DNA from: an uncultured Pelagibacteraceae bacterium
GTDB taxonomy: Bacteria > Pseudomonadota > Alphaproteobacteria > Pelagibacterales > Pelagibacteraceae
Direction of reading: 5' to 3'
NCBI GenBank assembly: GCA_902616725.1
Contig: CACMTZ010000003.1
Location: forward strand, 62,001-126,000
Length of the DNA stretch: 64,000 nt
Positions 1 through 7,362 of this stretch are shown one piece after another. A model generated the notes under the pieces. The model was not told the origin of the DNA. It worked only from the letters and a program-made list of their open reading frames with translations, and searched no databases. Position numbers and translations under genes: made by a program. Numbering within the stretch: the first letter of the stretch is position 1; each line of letters opens with the position of its first letter.

Positions 1-1
1 T

Positions 2-895
2 GATGATTGTGTTATAAAAAATTGGAAAAATTTTTCAGTTAATGCACCTAATAAAACTAATTTTCTTGAATGTGAAAATTATCCATATCAAAGCATCAAT
101 AGTGGTTTGTTTTATGAGAAAATAAATAATTCATTAAAGAAAAATAAAAATATCTTTTTTTTAAAAGAACTGAAAGACATCAACACCAAAAATTCATTTA
201 TATTCAATAGCGTTCCTTCTATCAAAAAAGACTTTAGAAATTTATGGCAACACTTTTGTGGAGTTGAAATAGAGACAGAGAATAATTATTTCGATGAAAA
301 CATTTTTAATCTTATGGATTTTGATTGTGATCAAAGGGAAAGTGTCCATTTTTTTTACACACTTCCCTTCTCAAAAAAAAAGGCATTGATTGAGAGTACT
401 TGGCTTTCAAAAATGAACGATGACTCTCAAAAAGATTATGATCAACAAATTAAAGAATATATCGAAAAGAAATTGAATTTAAAAAATTATAAAATTACTT
501 ATAAAGAGATAGGTGCAATTCCACTTTTTTACCCATCATTTAAAAGTGAAAAAAATAAAATTAATATTGGAACTGCTGGTGGTATGACAAGATTAAGCAC
601 AGGATATACCTTTTTGAATATACAAGAACATAGTAAATTTATAAGAAAAAATATTGAAAATATTCATAGTACTAAAAAATTTGAAATCGGTAAAAAATAT
701 CAATTTTTGGATGAAATATTTTTACGTGTTCTTGAAAAACATCCAAAAAGGATGTCAGAAATTTTTTTTAAAATGTTTCAAAGTTCTCCTAAAACAATTA
801 TCAAATTTCTTTCCAATAAGAGTAATTTTCTTGAGGATTTGACTATAATTTTAAAAATGCCAAAATGGATTTTTATCAAAGCTTTATTTGATTAA
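2..895 (+). CDS. crtY: Lycopene beta-cyclase, 3' part (cut by window edge)
   Basis: The reading frame is open from base 2 to the TAA at 893-895, so the N-terminus with its FAD-binding fold lies outside the window. The family cyclises both ends of lycopene to beta-carotene. Visible family features are a YQSINSG-type segment near the start, the LMDFD segment followed by a hydrophobic VHFFYTLPFS stretch, and the late GTAGGMTRLSTGYTF motif typical of CrtY-type FAD cyclases. The next gene, 6 bp downstream, is the beta-carotene cleavage enzyme, so the pair makes retinal. The first methionine-like start (TTG at 107) is internal and not a true start. The family call is confident; the protein is incomplete. 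Confidence 0.9.
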   Translation, partial: DDCVIKNWKNFSVNAPNKTNFLECENYPYQSINSGLFYEKINNSLKKNKNIFFLKELKDINTKNSFIFNSVPSIKKDFRNLWQHFCGVEIETENNYFDENIFNLMDFDCDQRESVHFFYTLPFSKKKALIESTWLSKMNDDSQKDYDQQIKEYIEKKLNLKNYKITYKEIGAIPLFYPSFKSEKNKINIGTAGGMTRLSTGYTFLNIQEHSKFIRKNIENIHSTKKFEIGKKYQFLDEIFLRVLEKHPKRMSEIFFKMFQSSPKTIIKFLSNKSNFLEDLTIILKMPKWIFIKALFD

Positions 896-901
896 ACCTA
901 A

Positions 902-1846
902 ATGAATATGAATATAAAAAAAATAAATCTTAATCATTCTTTTATTTTTTTTTTATTCTGTAATATTTTTTCTTTAATACTATTTAAATTTAGTAACTTT
1001 ATATTGTCACCATTATTTTGCTTATTTTTAATTTTAATTATTGGTGTATCACATGGGTCTTTAGATCATGTTAAAGGTGGTAAGCTTCTAAAAATTTTTA
1101 AAATTGAAAATATAACTCTATTTTATCTTTCATATATCTTATTGGCTGTAATGGTTGTAACACTTTGGGTTTTAATACCATCTATCTTATTAATAATATT
1201 TTTACTGGTTGCCTCATATCATTTTGGTAAAGAAGATACACAATTTTTGCATGACTATAACTCACACTTTATGGGGATACTATATTTCCTAAAAGGATCA
1301 CTTGTTATTTGGGCACCATTGTATTTTCATTTTGATGAAACTATAGCAATATTTAAATTGTTATTAATTGATAATGAAAATTTTTATTCAAGTTTAAGTT
1401 TTATTGAGAATAATAAATTGATAGATTTAGGGATAATCTTAAGTTCTATTTCGAGTATTATTTTGTTTATTAAAAAATTTAATTTAAAGAATTTTTCTAT
1501 TTTTTTTGATTATTTTTCTATATTGATTTTAAATTACTATCTTTCTCCTTTAGTAGCATTTACGGCTTATTTTTGCTTTTTACATTCTGTAAGACACAGC
1601 ATCACATTAATTTACGAATTAGATAACAATAATATTAAAAATGGGTTTTTGATTTTTATTAAAAAAGCTATGCCACTTACGATATTAACTGCTATTATTT
1701 GTTTAGTTGGTATTTATTTGCTCAATTTTAAATATGATTTTGATAACTCGATTATTAAAGTCATTTTTATAGGTTTGGCGTCTTTAACATTTCCACATAT
1801 ATTACTTGAGTATCTTTTAGATAAAAATGAAAAACAAGGAACTTAA
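902..1846 (+). CDS. blh: Beta-carotene 15,15'-dioxygenase, Brp/Blh family
   Basis: This is a polytopic membrane enzyme expected to cleave beta-carotene into two retinals, the chromophore of proteorhodopsin. The sequence is hydrophobic throughout, with roughly eight membrane segments. Conserved histidine motifs of the family are present: GVSHGSLDH (His51, His56), SYHFGKED near residue 108, and HSVRHS in the C-terminal third; these bind iron in the family. It starts 6 bp after crtY and its last 20 bases overlap ispH, so it sits in a carotenoid/isoprenoid row. No rhodopsin gene is in the window. The length of 314 aa is normal for the family. Confidence 0.92.
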   Translation: MNMNIKKINLNHSFIFFLFCNIFSLILFKFSNFILSPLFCLFLILIIGVSHGSLDHVKGGKLLKIFKIENITLFYLSYILLAVMVVTLWVLIPSILLIIFLLVASYHFGKEDTQFLHDYNSHFMGILYFLKGSLVIWAPLYFHFDETIAIFKLLLIDNENFYSSLSFIENNKLIDLGIILSSISSIILFIKKFNLKNFSIFFDYFSILILNYYLSPLVAFTAYFCFLHSVRHSITLIYELDNNNIKNGFLIFIKKAMPLTILTAIICLVGIYLLNFKYDFDNSIIKVIFIGLASLTFPHILLEYLLDKNEKQGT

Positions 1847-2771
1847 AATATTGTTATCTGCTCCGCGAGGATTTTGTGCCGGTGTTGAACGAGCAATTGA
1901 AATTGTTGAAAAATCAATTCAAAAGTATGGTTCTCCAGTATACGTTAGACATGAAATAGTACACAATAAATTTGTTGTTGATGACCTAAGAAATAAAGGT
2001 GCAATATTTGTGGAGGAGCTTGAAGAAATTGAAGACAAAACAAGACCAGTTATTTTTTCTGCACATGGTGTTCCAAAAAAAATTCCACAAGATGCAAAAA
2101 ATTATAATATGACTTATGTTGATGCAACATGCCCCTTGGTTTCTAAAGTTCATAGAGAGGCTGAAAATCTTCATAAGGCTGGATACCATTTAATCTTAAT
2201 AGGGCATGAAAATCATCCTGAGGTAATTGGAACAATGGGACAACTGCCTATAGGGTCTATCGACCTTATCCAAAATGAGGACGAAGCAAATAATTATGAT
2301 ACAAAAAATTTTGAAAAAATTGCCTATGTTACCCAAACAACCCTATCAGTAGATGATACAAAAGAAATAATATCAATACTTAAAAAAAAATTTTCAAATA
2401 TAAGAGAGCCCGCAAAAGAAGATATTTGTTATGCAACAACTAATAGACAAATGGCTGTTAAAAACATTGCAAAAAAGTGTGATCTATTTTTTGTTATTGG
2501 TAGTCGAAATTCATCTAACTCAGTAAGACTTGTTGAAGTTGCTAAAAAATCGGGGTGTGAAAACTCAATACTGATCCACTCACAAAGCGAAATTCCATTC
2601 AACTTAATTGAAAATTCAAATGTAATTGGAATTTCATCTGGTGCGTCTGCCCCTGAAATACTTGTCGAAAATTTCATTAAAGAATTGAAAAATAAATTTA
2701 CAGTCACTATAGAAGAAGTTGAAATTATAAAAGAAAACGTTGTTTTTCGTGTTCCAAAAAAATTAAATTAA
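1827..2771 (+). CDS. ispH: 4-hydroxy-3-methylbut-2-enyl diphosphate reductase
   Basis: Last enzyme of the MEP isoprenoid pathway: it reduces HMBPP to IPP and DMAPP with a 4Fe-4S cluster. The three cluster cysteines are visible in PRGFCAGVERA (Cys17), DATCPLVSKVH (about residue 100) and EDICYATTNRQ (about 200). The SSNS-type motif (GSRNSSNSVRL) and the C-terminal GASAPE motif are also present. The 314 aa length is typical. The start overlaps the end of blh by 20 bp and the stop abuts thrB, so the three genes are probably cotranscribed. It supplies the precursor used by the carotenoid genes upstream. Confidence 0.97.
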   Translation: MKNKELKILLSAPRGFCAGVERAIEIVEKSIQKYGSPVYVRHEIVHNKFVVDDLRNKGAIFVEELEEIEDKTRPVIFSAHGVPKKIPQDAKNYNMTYVDATCPLVSKVHREAENLHKAGYHLILIGHENHPEVIGTMGQLPIGSIDLIQNEDEANNYDTKNFEKIAYVTQTTLSVDDTKEIISILKKKFSNIREPAKEDICYATTNRQMAVKNIAKKCDLFFVIGSRNSSNSVRLVEVAKKSGCENSILIHSQSEIPFNLIENSNVIGISSGASAPEILVENFIKELKNKFTVTIEEVEIIKENVVFRVPKKLN

Positions 2772-3737
2772 ATGGCTGTTTACACAAAGATAAATAAGAA
2801 AGATATTTCGTCTATTAATAAAAAATTTAAAAATCAAAAATTTTTAAGTTTTAAAGGTATCAAACAAGGAATTGAAAATACTAATTATTTATTAAAATCG
2901 AAAAATAATAAATTTATATTAACTATATTCGAAAAAAGAGTTCAAAAAAAAGAAATACCTTTTTTTATGAAATTAATGGATCAACTAAATGATCTTAAAA
3001 TAAGATGTCCAAAGCCACTAAAAAATCATGATGGAAAATATCTATTTAAAATAAAGAATAAGGTCGCTTGTGTTGTTTCATTTCTTGATGGAAAAGATAA
3101 AAAAAATCTTAGTTTAAAGAATTGTTATGATATTGGAAAAACTGTTGCTCAAATGCACTCATCCTCGAAAAAAATAAAGTTGTTCAGAAAAAACTCAATG
3201 AATATAAAGAATTTAAATCCATTATTAAAAAGTATTAAATTTAAATCAAAAAAATTCATTAATTTAGAGAAATTTCTCAAAAGTAATTTTAGAGAAATTA
3301 AAAATAAATGGCCGAAAAAATTGCCTAATGGAATAATACATGGTGATCTTTTTATCGATAATATATTTTTTAAAAAAAATAAGATCTCTGGAATTATAGA
3401 TTTTTATTTTGCTGCAAATGATTATTTTATGTATGAAATAGCAATATGTATCAACGCTCTATGTTTTGATAAGAAAAAATCACAATTTAAATTAAATAAA
3501 AAAAAGGTTAAAAATTTAATTAGAGGATATGAGAGTAATAAAAAGATCTCTGGAATTGAAAAAAAATCATTGAATATTTTATGCCGAGCTGCTGCGATGA
3601 GATATTTTCTGACAAGACTTTACGACTACACAAATACTCCAAAAACTGCTTTGATAAAAATTAAGGATCCAAGAGAATATTATCAAAAACTCATAATTCA
3701 TAATAATTTAAAAAACTATAGGGATTATTTAGTGTAA
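2772..3737 (+). CDS. thrB: Homoserine kinase, ThrB (APH-fold type)
   Basis: Phosphorylates homoserine on the way to threonine. It belongs to the choline/aminoglycoside-kinase-like ThrB type found in proteobacteria, not the GHMP type. The family opening (GIKQGIENTNYLL), a catalytic-loop HGDLFIDNIFF near residue 190 and a following IIDFYFAANDYFMYEIA metal-binding segment are visible. Length 321 aa fits. It begins directly after the ispH stop and its own stop shares one base with the rnhA start. Threonine synthase, the next pathway step, lies at 5989-7362 on the other strand, across the HNH insertion. Confidence 0.93.
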   Translation: MAVYTKINKKDISSINKKFKNQKFLSFKGIKQGIENTNYLLKSKNNKFILTIFEKRVQKKEIPFFMKLMDQLNDLKIRCPKPLKNHDGKYLFKIKNKVACVVSFLDGKDKKNLSLKNCYDIGKTVAQMHSSSKKIKLFRKNSMNIKNLNPLLKSIKFKSKKFINLEKFLKSNFREIKNKWPKKLPNGIIHGDLFIDNIFFKKNKISGIIDFYFAANDYFMYEIAICINALCFDKKKSQFKLNKKKVKNLIRGYESNKKISGIEKKSLNILCRAAAMRYFLTRLYDYTNTPKTALIKIKDPREYYQKLIIHNNLKNYRDYLV

Positions 3738-4159
3738 TGATTAAAATTTATACTGATGGTTCATGTCTTAATAATCCAGGCAAAGGTGGTTGGGCCGCAA
3801 TAATATTAAATGATGGGGAAAAAACTGAACTTAAAGGAAGTAAAAAAGATACGACAAATAATCAGATGGAATTATTAGCACCTATAGAGGCACTTAAAAA
3901 AATTCCAAAAGGAAGCAAAGTTCAAATTTTTACAGACTCTAAATATGTAAAGTCCGGAATAACAGAGTGGATACACAATTGGAAAAAAAATGGATGGAAA
4001 ACTGCAAACAAAAAAGAAGTAAGCAATAAAGCACTTTGGACAGAATTAGATCTATTAAATAATGAATTTGAAATAAGTTGGAACTGGGTAAAAGCCCATT
4101 CAAACGATGAATTAAATAATGAAGTAGATTTACTTGCTAGAGATGCTGCTAACTTGTAG
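3737..4159 (+). CDS. rnhA: Ribonuclease HI
   Basis: Cleaves the RNA strand of RNA-DNA hybrids. The catalytic acidic residues are in place: Asp7 (IYTDGSCLNNPG), Glu45 (NNQMELL), Asp67 (IFTDSKYV) and Asp131 (NEVDLLARDAA), with the VKAHSND histidine loop before the last. Length 140 aa is close to E. coli RNase HI. The start overlaps the thrB stop by one base (TAATG). A direct-repeat hairpin begins three bases after its stop and marks the left edge of the apparent HNH insertion. Confidence 0.96.
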   Translation: MIKIYTDGSCLNNPGKGGWAAIILNDGEKTELKGSKKDTTNNQMELLAPIEALKKIPKGSKVQIFTDSKYVKSGITEWIHNWKKNGWKTANKKEVSNKALWTELDLLNNEFEISWNWVKAHSNDELNNEVDLLARDAANL

Positions 4160-4162
4160 TTA

Positions 4163-4189
4163 GGGCACCTGGCAACAGAACGCCCCTAC
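4163..4189 (+). repeat. Left copy of flanking direct repeat with hairpin
   Basis: The 19-base core GGGCACCTGGCAACAGAAC is identical to 5477-5495, and the following bases (GCCCCTAC here, TGCCCTAC there) are similar. The core folds as GGGC/GCCC, an internal loop, then CTG-GCAA-CAG with a GNRA-type tetraloop on the + strand. I found no third copy in the window. It looks like a target duplication or duplicated 3' hairpin flanking the HNH element. Confidence 0.8.
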
Positions 4190-4205
4190 TCATTAGTTAA
4201 TTTAA

Positions 4206-4251
4206 TTTGTAACATTAACGTTATTTGAAAATTACAACCATGTTGGTCGTC
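4206..4251. repeat. Left modular inverted end of HNH element
   Basis: Contains TTTGTAACATTA, an 8-base spacer, TGAAAATTACAACC, a 3-base spacer and TTGGTCGTC. The last two blocks also form an imperfect palindrome, ACAACCA-TGT-TGGTCGT (4234-4250). All three blocks recur inverted at 5372-5471 with longer spacers. It ends nine bases before the HNH stop codon. Confidence 0.75.
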
Positions 4252-4260
4252 GTGAGTTAG

Positions 4261-5322
4261 TTATTTTATTATATTATCTCTTACAATTTTACTTAATTTT
4301 TTTGGCATAATTAATTTATTGCTTTTTCTAATATTTAATGTGCGTTCAAGTGGTTGCAAATTTGTGTAATGGCAAGCTGCCTTTTGTCCTTTTAAAGTTT
4401 TGATATCAAAGTATTCAAAAGGAATTATATGATCAACATGCCAATATGGACCGTAATTATCCCAAGTCATCTTAGGTTTAAATTTTTTTTCTAAATGATT
4501 TATTAAATGATCAATATCACATCCAATTAATTCTTTAGTTTTTCCCATCTTACCAGAATTTTGAAATGGTGAGGTTATGGCTCTTTTAAGGGCAGCATTC
4601 AGTCTTCCTGATAACCTTACTTTAAGTTTAAATTTAATATCTTTTTTATATTTATCTCTAATATGCTGTCTTCTTCTGGGAGCATATCTCTCCTGCATAG
4701 CTCTATATTTTTCAGGTGTTTCTTTTCTTAATTTCTCAGATCTAATCCTGCTTCTTTCTCTCTCTTTTATAACCCATTCAGGGTTTTGTTTTCTTTTTTT
4801 ATTTCTTTCTCTTTCTCTTTTGTTGACTAATTTTCTATTTTTTTCTCTGTAGCTTTTTGACTTTAACCTTTCTTTTTCTCTAAACTCAGTATCATATAAT
4901 CTTCTTTCTTTTCTATAGACCCTGCTTAAAGCGTTAATTTTTTTTCGATTTTTCCCTCTATACTCAGGAGCATAGTTCTTCATATACTCTTTACGTTTTT
5001 GGCGTTTAATTGGATTTGTTTTAAGTTCTTTTAAATATTTTTTAATATTTTCTTTAACTCTTTCTTGGTTATTTTGTCTCCATCTTAAATTGTTGGCTTT
5101 TGATTTTTCTAAATTGTTCTTTCTCCACTCTCTACTTTCTTTGTTTCTTCTGTCCCTATGTTTTAAATAAGATTTTCTGAGTATTGCCCTAATTTTTTCT
5201 GGGTTTTCTAATCGTTTTTTTCTTGCCCGATCTCTGTCTTGAACTCTTAACTTTTGGAGATTTTTTAATCTATATTTTCTTGCATATTCAAGTTTTTTTT
5301 TTGTCGATTTATATTTCTTCAT
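4261..5322 (-). CDS. HNH endonuclease with long basic repeat N-terminus
   Basis: 353 aa. Residues 1 to about 235 are extremely rich in Arg, Lys and Glu and repeat a loose unit of about 16-20 residues built around N-x-E/Q-K (for example NLQK21-24, NPEK40-43, NLEK70-73), which suggests a long helical DNA-contacting array. The C-terminal domain carries an HNH-type nuclease motif: WHVDHIIPF (His295, Asp297, His298), then HYTNLQPL (Asn321) and NIRKSNK (Asn330, Lys336). Similar repeat-plus-HNH proteins occur in phages and large viruses, which is family knowledge. No strong ribosome site precedes the ATG. The gene lies alone inside an element with inverted ends and is likely horizontally acquired. 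A function as a homing or mobility nuclease is inferred. Confidence 0.8.
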   Translation of the reverse strand: MKKYKSTKKKLEYARKYRLKNLQKLRVQDRDRARKKRLENPEKIRAILRKSYLKHRDRRNKESREWRKNNLEKSKANNLRWRQNNQERVKENIKKYLKELKTNPIKRQKRKEYMKNYAPEYRGKNRKKINALSRVYRKERRLYDTEFREKERLKSKSYREKNRKLVNKRERERNKKRKQNPEWVIKERERSRIRSEKLRKETPEKYRAMQERYAPRRRQHIRDKYKKDIKFKLKVRLSGRLNAALKRAITSPFQNSGKMGKTKELIGCDIDHLINHLEKKFKPKMTWDNYGPYWHVDHIIPFEYFDIKTLKGQKAACHYTNLQPLERTLNIRKSNKLIMPKKLSKIVRDNIIK

Positions 5323-5371
5323 TTTTACTTAGTATGTTTATGATCCAAGATTAACAAATCTAAGAACCTGT

Positions 5372-5471
5372 GACGACCAAATTTTTGGTCGTAGCTAGGT
5401 CGTAATTTTCATCAAAGTTTAAGATTTTAAACAATTGAGAATGGCGTATAATTAAGGAATAATGTTACAAA
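5372..5471. repeat. Right modular inverted end of HNH element
   Basis: Read from the right edge inward on the minus strand this is TTTGTAACATTA (5460-5471), 48 bases, TGAAAATTACGACC (5398-5411), 17 bases, TTGGTCGTC (5372-5380). The inner part holds a strong palindrome, ACGACCAAA-TT-TTTGGTCGT (5373-5392). GGTCGT or its complement therefore occurs three times within about 30 bp, like an array of protein-binding sites. The region is also the 5' leader of the HNH ORF. Confidence 0.75.
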
Positions 5472-5476
5472 GTCCG

Positions 5477-5503
5477 GGGCACCTGGCAACAGAACTGCCC
5501 TAC
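5477..5503 (+). repeat. Right copy of flanking direct repeat with hairpin
   Basis: The 19-base core is identical to 4163-4181. Here the outer stem is GGGCA/TGCCC (5477-5481 with 5496-5500), one pair longer than in the left copy, enclosing CTG-GCAA-CAG. The repeat ends exactly where the peroxiredoxin stop codon (5504-5506, minus strand) begins, so the ancestral site was probably the short gap between the rnhA and peroxiredoxin stops. Confidence 0.8.
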
Positions 5504-5992
5504 CTAGATTAGATTATTTAATAAGTTCTCTGCTGAAGTTAAACCACATTCTTTAGTTTCTTTTTCAACATGAATATTTACTACTGTGAAATTTTCAATC
5601 ACCATTAAATAACGATTTGATCTAATTCCCATTCCTTTTGCATTCCGATCAACTTCTGCACCAATTGATTTTGTGAATGACAAATAAGGATCAGATAACA
5701 TTCTTATTTTATCTCCAGTATTATTAATCTCTCCCCAACCGTTCATTACATAAGGATCATTTACTGACAAACAAAATATATTTTCTATTCCTTTTGCTTT
5801 AATTTTGTCTGCATTTGCTACAAAACCTGGTAAGTGAAGTTTGGAGCAAGTTGATGTAAATGCCCCAGGTAAACCAAACAAAACAACTTTACCATTACCT
5901 ATAGTCTCTCTTAATTTACTTTTTTGAGGCTCTCCATCAACAAGTTGAAAAATCTCTGTATCTGGTAGTTGATCTTTTATTTTAAGTTTCAT
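5504..5992 (-). CDS. Peroxiredoxin, Prx5/glutaredoxin-like family
   Basis: A thiol peroxidase that reduces hydrogen or alkyl peroxides in the cytoplasm. The peroxidatic cysteine is Cys49 in the motif LPGAFTSTCS, with LHLPGF following, as in the Prx5 subfamily. A second cysteine near the C-terminus (KECGLTSAE, about residue 149) could be the resolving residue, which is inference. At 162 aa it has the usual size. Its ATG overlaps the stop of threonine synthase by four bases (ATGA), so it ends the minus-strand operon that includes thrC. The stop abuts the right direct repeat of the HNH element. Confidence 0.93.
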   Translation of the reverse strand: MKLKIKDQLPDTEIFQLVDGEPQKSKLRETIGNGKVVLFGLPGAFTSTCSKLHLPGFVANADKIKAKGIENIFCLSVNDPYVMNGWGEINNTGDKIRMLSDPYLSFTKSIGAEVDRNAKGMGIRSNRYLMVIENFTVVNIHVEKETKECGLTSAENLLNNLI

Positions 5993-7362
5993 ATCGAATT
6001 CATTACATATTTTTTAACTTTTTCAATATCATTTGACAGAAGTTCAAATTTTTCTTTTCTGTCATTAACGTATTTAAGACTTTCTGGTAAAGTTTCAGTT
6101 TTTGAAATTGCATCCTCTATTGCTTTTGGAAATTTACATGGATGTGCAGTTGATAATACAACACAATTTTTTTCCAATCCTAATTTTCTCACCGCACCAA
6201 TACCCACTGCAGTATGCGGATCCACTACCATCTGATGCTCATCATTGATAGTTTTGATCATTTCAACAGTTTCGTTTTCATCAAGCATTTCAGATATAAA
6301 ATTTTTTTTGATTTTATCTAAGTCGTTTTTATCAATCTTATAAGTGTTATTTTTTATTTCAGCCATTACATTTTTTGTAACTTCTGAGTTACAATCTTTG
6401 ACATCGTATAAAAGCCTTTCGAAATTACTTGCAATTTGTATATCCATACTTGGAGTATTTGTTTCCTCAACTTTCTTTTGACTATAATCACCACCAGATA
6501 TTGCTCTGTGCAGTATGTCATTTTTATTTGTAGCTACGATTAGTTTATCAATTGGTAGACCTAGTTTTTTTGCTAAATAACCGGCGTAAATATCACCAAA
6601 GTTTCCTGTTGGAACAGAAAAGGATAAAGGTTGACCATTTCCAACTTTAAAGTAAGCGTAAAAATAATACACCGATTGAGCAATGATTCTTGCCCAATTA
6701 ATTGAATTTACACCCGACATATTAATTGCTTTAGAAAATTTTTCGTCATTAAACATTGCTTTAACTAAATTTTGGCAATCGTCAAAATTACCCTCTACCG
6801 CAATGTTAAATACATTATTCTCTTCATGTATTGTCATTAGTCTTCTTTGTACTGGTGAAATCTTATTATTGGGGTGTAAGACAAAAACATTTAAATTATT
6901 TTTTCCCTTTAAAGCGTCTATGGCGGCAGCACCCGTATCACCTGAAGTTGCTACTATTATATTAATTTTTTTTTGATCACGACCTAAATGATATTGATAA
7001 AAATTACCTATTAGTTGCATTGCGATATCTTTAAATGCAAGTGTAGGTCCATGAAATAATTCTAATACTTTTAAATCTCCTAGATCTGATATTTTAACAA
7101 CATCGTCGGATCTGAAATTTGAATATGATTTTGAAATCAAAGAGACTAGATCATCTTTAGACATGAAATCTCCTATAAATGGATAAATTATTTCAGCAGC
7201 TAAATCATTGTAACTAAGGTTTTTTAGATTAACTAATTCTTCCTCTTTAAAGGGTTTAATTGATTTAGGTACAAATAGCCCTCCATCGTCTGCCAAACCT
7301 TTGAGGAAAACATCTTTAAAAGTAAAGTTTTTCTGATTATTTCTTGTACTTATATAATTCAT
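5989..7362 (-). CDS. thrC: Threonine synthase
   Basis: PLP enzyme converting O-phosphohomoserine to threonine. The PLP lysine is Lys111 in HGPTLAFKD. ATSGDTGAAAI and the phosphate-binding stretch SVPTGNFGDIYAGYLAKKLGLP are clear, and the N-terminus YISTRN is typical of the long proteobacterial ThrC type (457 aa). It sits directly downstream of the SURF1-like gene and four bases overlap the peroxiredoxin start, so it is probably cotranscribed with the cytochrome oxidase genes. ThrB is across the HNH insertion on the other strand. Confidence 0.97.
   Translation of the reverse strand: MNYISTRNNQKNFTFKDVFLKGLADDGGLFVPKSIKPFKEEELVNLKNLSYNDLAAEIIYPFIGDFMSKDDLVSLISKSYSNFRSDDVVKISDLGDLKVLELFHGPTLAFKDIAMQLIGNFYQYHLGRDQKKINIIVATSGDTGAAAIDALKGKNNLNVFVLHPNNKISPVQRRLMTIHEENNVFNIAVEGNFDDCQNLVKAMFNDEKFSKAINMSGVNSINWARIIAQSVYYFYAYFKVGNGQPLSFSVPTGNFGDIYAGYLAKKLGLPIDKLIVATNKNDILHRAISGGDYSQKKVEETNTPSMDIQIASNFERLLYDVKDCNSEVTKNVMAEIKNNTYKIDKNDLDKIKKNFISEMLDENETVEMIKTINDEHQMVVDPHTAVGIGAVRKLGLEKNCVVLSTAHPCKFPKAIEDAISKTETLPESLKYVNDRKEKFELLSNDIEKVKKYVMNSI

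Larger units (their letters stand above)
4190..5476 (-). mobile_element. Putative HNH-nuclease mobile element with modular inverted ends
   Basis: About 1.3 kb lies between two direct repeats and separates rnhA from the convergent peroxiredoxin gene. It carries one ORF (HNH endonuclease, minus strand). Three blocks occur at both ends in inverted orientation and in the same outside-to-inside order: TTTGTAACATTA (4206-4217 and 5460-5471, exact), TGAAAATTACRACC (4226-4239 and 5398-5411, one mismatch) and TTGGTCGTC (4243-4251 and 5372-5380, exact). No DDE or serine transposase is present. That it moves is inference; the repeats are directly visible. It could instead be a decayed larger element or a homing-type endonuclease cassette. 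Confidence 0.65.

Noticed and set aside
4577..4852. Plus-strand open frame opposite the HNH gene
   Set aside because: Its leucine/serine repeats are the complement of the Arg/Lys/Glu-rich array, so it is a composition shadow and not a membrane protein.
4163..5500. Direct-repeat hairpins as SRP RNA fragments
   Set aside because: The reverse complement contains CTGTTGCCAGGT, loosely like the 4.5S RNA, but the essential GGAAGGAAGCAG part is missing and the copies are only about 27 bases long.
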